Shown: positions 5,889 to 8,830 of the stretch, one piece after another
Position numbering within the stretch: the stretch's first letter is position 1
Layout of the letters: every line of letters starts with the position of its first letter
Assembly: GCA_945965245.1 (NCBI GenBank)
Contig: CAMFNC010000034.1
Location: 1 to 8,830, forward strand
From: an uncultured Porphyromonas sp.
Lineage (GTDB): Bacteria > Bacteroidota > Bacteroidia > Bacteroidales > Porphyromonadaceae
Reading direction: 5' to 3'
DNA: 8,830 nt
Program-made: the position numbers and the translations under genes
The notes under the pieces: generated by a model
Told to the model about the DNA's origin: nothing
The model's database searches: none
What the model saw: only the letters and a program-made list of their open reading frames with translations

Positions 5889-7415
5889 TTACTTATGTTC
5901 GGTAATCCAGAAGCGACGAATGCCGGTATGCCCGGACACTTTTTTCTGATGATAGAGGTAAAACATCAACCCCTGTGCCGTGGTACGTCGCAAATTGACG
6001 CCACGTTCCTTGGCCGGGAAGTGATATACGGATGCCATATAGCTATTCATGGCCACAGCATACTGTCGCTGTGACTCAAGGGGACGACCATCATGAGTCA
6101 TTACCTCCACACTGTCCAGTGTTTGATTTTTATTGCGGGTATGATACTGCATGCGGATGCCAGCGGCATAGACGGGGTGGTTCTCATCTTCGGGATACGC
6201 AGACATGAGCAAATCTTTCAGTTCGGCTCCGGTAAGACGATAACAGAGTATATCGTTATTGAATGGGTCCAACGTGTAAACATCGCGCACGGTGATAGCT
6301 CCGGCGGGCAGTTTTGAAATGCGCACACCACCGGGATTGACCAGTGCAATATCCATATCGGTAGCATATTGCAGCGCATCCGCCATCAGGTAACCCAAGG
6401 CATCCTTATTTAGATAGGGCGAAGTGGCCCGAGCCAACACCCGATTAAACGAAGGGTCGCTATTATATTTATCCACCATACGCCGGATATTGAAATCAAT
6501 CTGAGCTTTTTTGCCTTCCAGCGAAATCAACCGACTTTTGAGGGAGATTTTACCCAACGCAGAACGTCTAATCAGGGTGAGAGTGGCATATTTCAGTTTG
6601 GCTTCAGCCTGCGTAATCAGCGTGCCATTAACCCACATTTCCTTGGCAATTCGGGTGTGGCTGTGTCCTCCGATAATGAGTGAAAGTGTATGCTTGGGCA
6701 GTGCGCGTGCCAGAGCCACATCGTCTTCGATGCCGAGGTGATTTAGGGCAATGACCACATCACTCTTGCTCCGAAGTGCATGGATGCGGCTGCGAACGGC
6801 CTCAATGGGCTGCACGAAGCGGAAGCCTTTCATCTTGTCGGGATGCGAGTCGGGAATGCCTGTGGGACCAAGTTCCAATGCTCCCAACCAGCCGATACGC
6901 ATACCGTTGGGCATACGTATTACCGTGTCTGCCACAAAACGGCCTTTCCAAGTATCGGGTGGGATGACATTGCAATTGAGATAGGCAAATCGAGATTGTT
7001 CGATTTGTTCGGCAAATCGCTGCGAAGAGCAGTCAAACTCATGATTGCCCACAGCCGTAAGGTCGAAACGCAAAGCATTCATCAGTTCCACCATGGGTTG
7101 GCCTTGCGGTTCGTATTGGTCGTTTACGGGGTTGCCGGTCTGATTGTCGCCTCCGGAAACCAACAAGAAATCCGGATAGATATGACGCAGACTGTCTGCC
7201 ACATACGCCAAACGAGGCATGCCGTCTATGGCGGCGTGCATATCATTGACCGAAAGAATGGCCACGGTTTGCTCCGGTTCGCCCTTGCCGCCCATGATTT
7301 GACCGAATTGTCGCTTTGCCGAATCCAATGAGCCAAGCAGAAAAGAACAGCCCGTGAGTAAGAGAGCTGTCAGAAGTGTAAAGGCGAGTGATATTATTCG
7401 AGCGTACAATCGCAT
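5889..7415 (-). CDS. UshA-like metallophosphatase/5'-nucleotidase lipoprotein
   Basis: A 508-residue lipoprotein: hydrophobic signal with lipobox LLTGC, lipid attachment at Cys23. The N-terminal calcineurin-like metallophosphatase domain (about 50-285) has the full metal-ligand set: NDMH (Asp58, His60), SGGDN (Asp90), GNHEFD (Asn124, His125), NHLG (His226) and GGHSHT (His251, His253). The C-terminal 5'-nucleotidase domain (about 325-508) has GYLMADALQYATDMDIALVNPGGVR and DPFNNDIL, family hallmarks of the substrate-binding half. It probably removes phosphate from nucleotides or related esters outside the cytoplasm for nucleoside and phosphate salvage; the exact substrate is not readable. It is near the short end of family size. 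The start is fixed by the signal peptide, because the next Met lies after the lipobox; it therefore overlaps the upstream small gene by 22 nt, suggesting coupled translation. Confidence 0.93.
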   Translation of the reverse strand: MRLYARIISLAFTLLTALLLTGCSFLLGSLDSAKRQFGQIMGGKGEPEQTVAILSVNDMHAAIDGMPRLAYVADSLRHIYPDFLLVSGGDNQTGNPVNDQYEPQGQPMVELMNALRFDLTAVGNHEFDCSSQRFAEQIEQSRFAYLNCNVIPPDTWKGRFVADTVIRMPNGMRIGWLGALELGPTGIPDSHPDKMKGFRFVQPIEAVRSRIHALRSKSDVVIALNHLGIEDDVALARALPKHTLSLIIGGHSHTRIAKEMWVNGTLITQAEAKLKYATLTLIRRSALGKISLKSRLISLEGKKAQIDFNIRRMVDKYNSDPSFNRVLARATSPYLNKDALGYLMADALQYATDMDIALVNPGGVRISKLPAGAITVRDVYTLDPFNNDILCYRLTGAELKDLLMSAYPEDENHPVYAAGIRMQYHTRNKNQTLDSVEVMTHDGRPLESQRQYAVAMNSYMASVYHFPAKERGVNLRRTTAQGLMFYLYHQKKVSGHTGIRRFWITEHK

Positions 7416-7621
7416 TCGTTTGGGTTTAGAGGTTGAGTATAAAGTCGACTACCCTCGCGCAAAGCACCATCCGGAGCGGTTTCAAAGCCGAATCGGTCCA
7501 GGATGAGGATATCCGTGCACGGCTTTTCGTCCGGATGCAATGCCCAATAGGCACGCACGGCATCGCCTGCTCGGGCTCCGGAGAATATCTGAATAGCCTG
7601 ATCGTTTATATAGACTTGCAT
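7394..7621 (-). CDS. Small ThiS/MoaD-like (beta-grasp-like) protein, function unknown
   Basis: A 75-residue cytoplasmic protein. The opening MQVYINDQAIQIFSGARAGD follows the ThiS/MoaD pattern of a first strand, a turn with Asn-Asp, a second strand and a Gly before a helix, and the later DGALREGSRLYTQPL resembles the closing 'x-L-x-D/E-G-D/S-x-L' strand of beta-grasp folds. It lacks the C-terminal Gly-Gly needed for activation as a sulfur carrier and instead ends PNECDCTLE with a Cys-x-Cys. It begins 18 nt after the stop of the MalY/PatB-like gene and overlaps the nucleotidase start by 22 nt in another frame. The spacing on both sides and the protein-like composition argue that it is a real gene despite its length. 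The fold is inferred from pattern only; a sulfur- or metal-related role is speculation. Confidence 0.65.
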   Translation of the reverse strand: MQVYINDQAIQIFSGARAGDAVRAYWALHPDEKPCTDILILDRFGFETAPDGALREGSRLYTQPLNPNECDCTLE

Positions 7622-7639
7622 CGTTTAGACAAATGGAGA

Positions 7640-8830
7640 TTAAAATACTGTATTACGATGATGCTCCACGGCTTGCCGCAATTGGTTGAGGGCACGGGTA
7701 AGCACACTGCGTGGGCAAGCCACATTGAGCCGCATGAAACCTTCGCCTCCGGGGCCAAAAGCTCGTCCGTCATTGAGAGCCAGTCCGGCTTGCTCTTCAA
7801 ACAGACGATTGATACCATCGGCATCCAAGTCCAAACCACGGCAATCTAAGAAAATCAGATAAGAGGCTTCGGGACGCATGGGGCGAATTTCGGGGATATA
7901 TTCGGCCAGATAGGCTATTGTATAGTCAATATTGTCCTGCACATAAGCCAGCATATCAGTCAGCCATTGCTCGCCTTCGGGGGTATAAGCCGCTTCCACT
8001 GCGATATAGGCAAACGAATGTCCGGCTGCAAATTCGCCTCCCTCCATGTATTGGAGGAAAGGGCGGCGCAATTCTTCATTGGAAATTACGGCATACGAAC
8101 TGGCCAAGCCGGGTATATTGAAGGCTTTGCTGGGCGAAAGGAAAGAGATGCTGATGCGTCGGGCCGTATCCGACACCGTGGCAAAAGGGATGTGGCGATG
8201 TCCGGGCAGCGTAAGGTCGGCATGGATTTCATCGCTGATTACTGTAACACCCAAACGATGGCAGATATCTGCCATCCGGCTGAGTTCATCCGCTGTCCAA
8301 ACTCGCCCGCCGGGATTGTGCGGATTGCTCAAGATAAAGTATTTGCATCCGCGGAGGTCATACTCCAGACGTTCGAAGTCCGGTTCGTAACGTCCGTCGA
8401 TGAGCTTTAGGCGGCTCTGTATCACCTCAATGCCGAAAGCCTCCGGCACTTGGAAAAACGGCATGTAAACGGGAGAAAACATTCCCACTTTGGTGCCGGC
8501 AGTGCATCCGTGTAGCAGCACATAGGCAATGCCGCGAACAATGCCGGGGATAAAAATAAGCTCATTCGGCTGTACCATCCACTGAAAGCGATGTGCCAAC
8601 CATTGTGTAATGGCGGTGCGCCAACCGGCCGATTCCTCGGTATACCCCAAAATGGGGTGCTCCAGACGGTGGCGCAGGCGGTCTATAATCATCGGACAAG
8701 AAGCAAAATCGGCATCTGCCACCCACATAGGCAGCAGGTCGCTGCGTCCGCGACGAGATTGCATGCCATCATACTTGATGCTGTCGGTATGGTGGCGGTC
8801 TATTATTTCATCGAAATCGTATTTCATCAT
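7640..8830 (-). CDS. MalY/PatB-family PLP-dependent aminotransferase or C-S beta-lyase
   Basis: A 396-residue class I/II fold-type I PLP enzyme, full length for the MalY/PatB group (about 390). Members cleave cystathionine or cysteine conjugates to thiol, pyruvate and ammonia; some act as aminotransferases. Visible motifs: LPMWVADADF (about 33-42), typical of this group; SNPHNPGGRVW with Asn172; SDEIHADL with Asp200 and His203; SPSKAFNIPGL with the PLP-binding Lys235; and GFMRLNVACPR with Arg367, expected to hold the substrate carboxylate. Two adjacent ATG codons sit at the window edge (8830-8828 and 8827-8825); the second gives the usual MKYDFD start, but a start further upstream cannot be excluded. 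It leads a compact cluster with the ThiS-like and nucleotidase genes. Specificity between cystathionine, cysteine and other conjugates cannot be set from sequence alone. Confidence 0.92.
   Translation of the reverse strand: MMKYDFDEIIDRHHTDSIKYDGMQSRRGRSDLLPMWVADADFASCPMIIDRLRHRLEHPILGYTEESAGWRTAITQWLAHRFQWMVQPNELIFIPGIVRGIAYVLLHGCTAGTKVGMFSPVYMPFFQVPEAFGIEVIQSRLKLIDGRYEPDFERLEYDLRGCKYFILSNPHNPGGRVWTADELSRMADICHRLGVTVISDEIHADLTLPGHRHIPFATVSDTARRISISFLSPSKAFNIPGLASSYAVISNEELRRPFLQYMEGGEFAAGHSFAYIAVEAAYTPEGEQWLTDMLAYVQDNIDYTIAYLAEYIPEIRPMRPEASYLIFLDCRGLDLDADGINRLFEEQAGLALNDGRAFGPGGEGFMRLNVACPRSVLTRALNQLRQAVEHHRNTVF

Noticed and set aside
5290..5949. A 219-codon open frame on the plus strand
   Set aside because: It is antisense to the small lipoprotein gene and runs into the nucleotidase end; the minus-strand reading has a signal sequence and a sensible domain, this one does not.
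1..8830. CRISPR arrays, tRNA or rRNA genes, insertion sequences, phage or defence genes
   Set aside because: I saw no repeat-spacer pattern, no RNA gene signatures, no transposase or integrase motifs and no terminal inverted repeats; the window is filled with housekeeping and envelope genes.

Overview
The window reads as an ordinary chromosomal stretch of a Bacteroidota bacterium, most likely order Bacteroidales (Porphyromonas, Tannerella or Prevotella-like). I infer this from the V/A-type ATPase cluster with the order E, DUF2764, A, B, D, from a TAnnTTTG-type -7 promoter element ahead of atpE, from the absence of clear Shine-Dalgarno sequences, and from the lipoprotein content. The species is not identifiable by eye. 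Every gene I support is on the minus strand, so the biological order runs from position 8830 down to 1.

Region 1 (8830 to about 5242) is a tightly packed set of four genes: a MalY/PatB-type PLP-dependent aminotransferase or C-S lyase, a 75-residue ThiS/MoaD-like small protein, a UshA-type metallophosphatase/5'-nucleotidase lipoprotein, and a small lipoprotein of unknown function. Gaps are 18 nt, a 22-nt overlap, and 50 nt, so at least the first three look co-transcribed and translationally coupled. The two lipoproteins should act in the cell envelope. The first two proteins are cytoplasmic.

Region 2 (5241 to 4949) is a 293-bp non-coding stretch. It holds a 10-bp direct repeat just past the lipoprotein stop, a long near-perfect palindrome followed by a T-tract on the minus strand (probable terminator), a second GC-rich hairpin, and a -7 promoter element for the ATPase operon.

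Region 3 (4948 to 1) is the V/A-type ATPase operon: atpE (peripheral stalk), a DUF2764 protein, atpA (catalytic), atpB (non-catalytic) and the start of atpD (central stalk), with gaps of 9, 7, 16 and 45 nt. The membrane subunits I and K are expected downstream, outside the window. No recognisable subunit C or F gene lies between E and A. The DUF2764 gene occupies that slot and may supply the missing coupling function.

I did not find a clearly new defence, mobile or RNA system. The points most worth a second look are the DUF2764 protein as a candidate C-type subunit, the orphan sulfur-carrier-like protein beside a C-S lyase homologue, and the large palindrome between the two operons.
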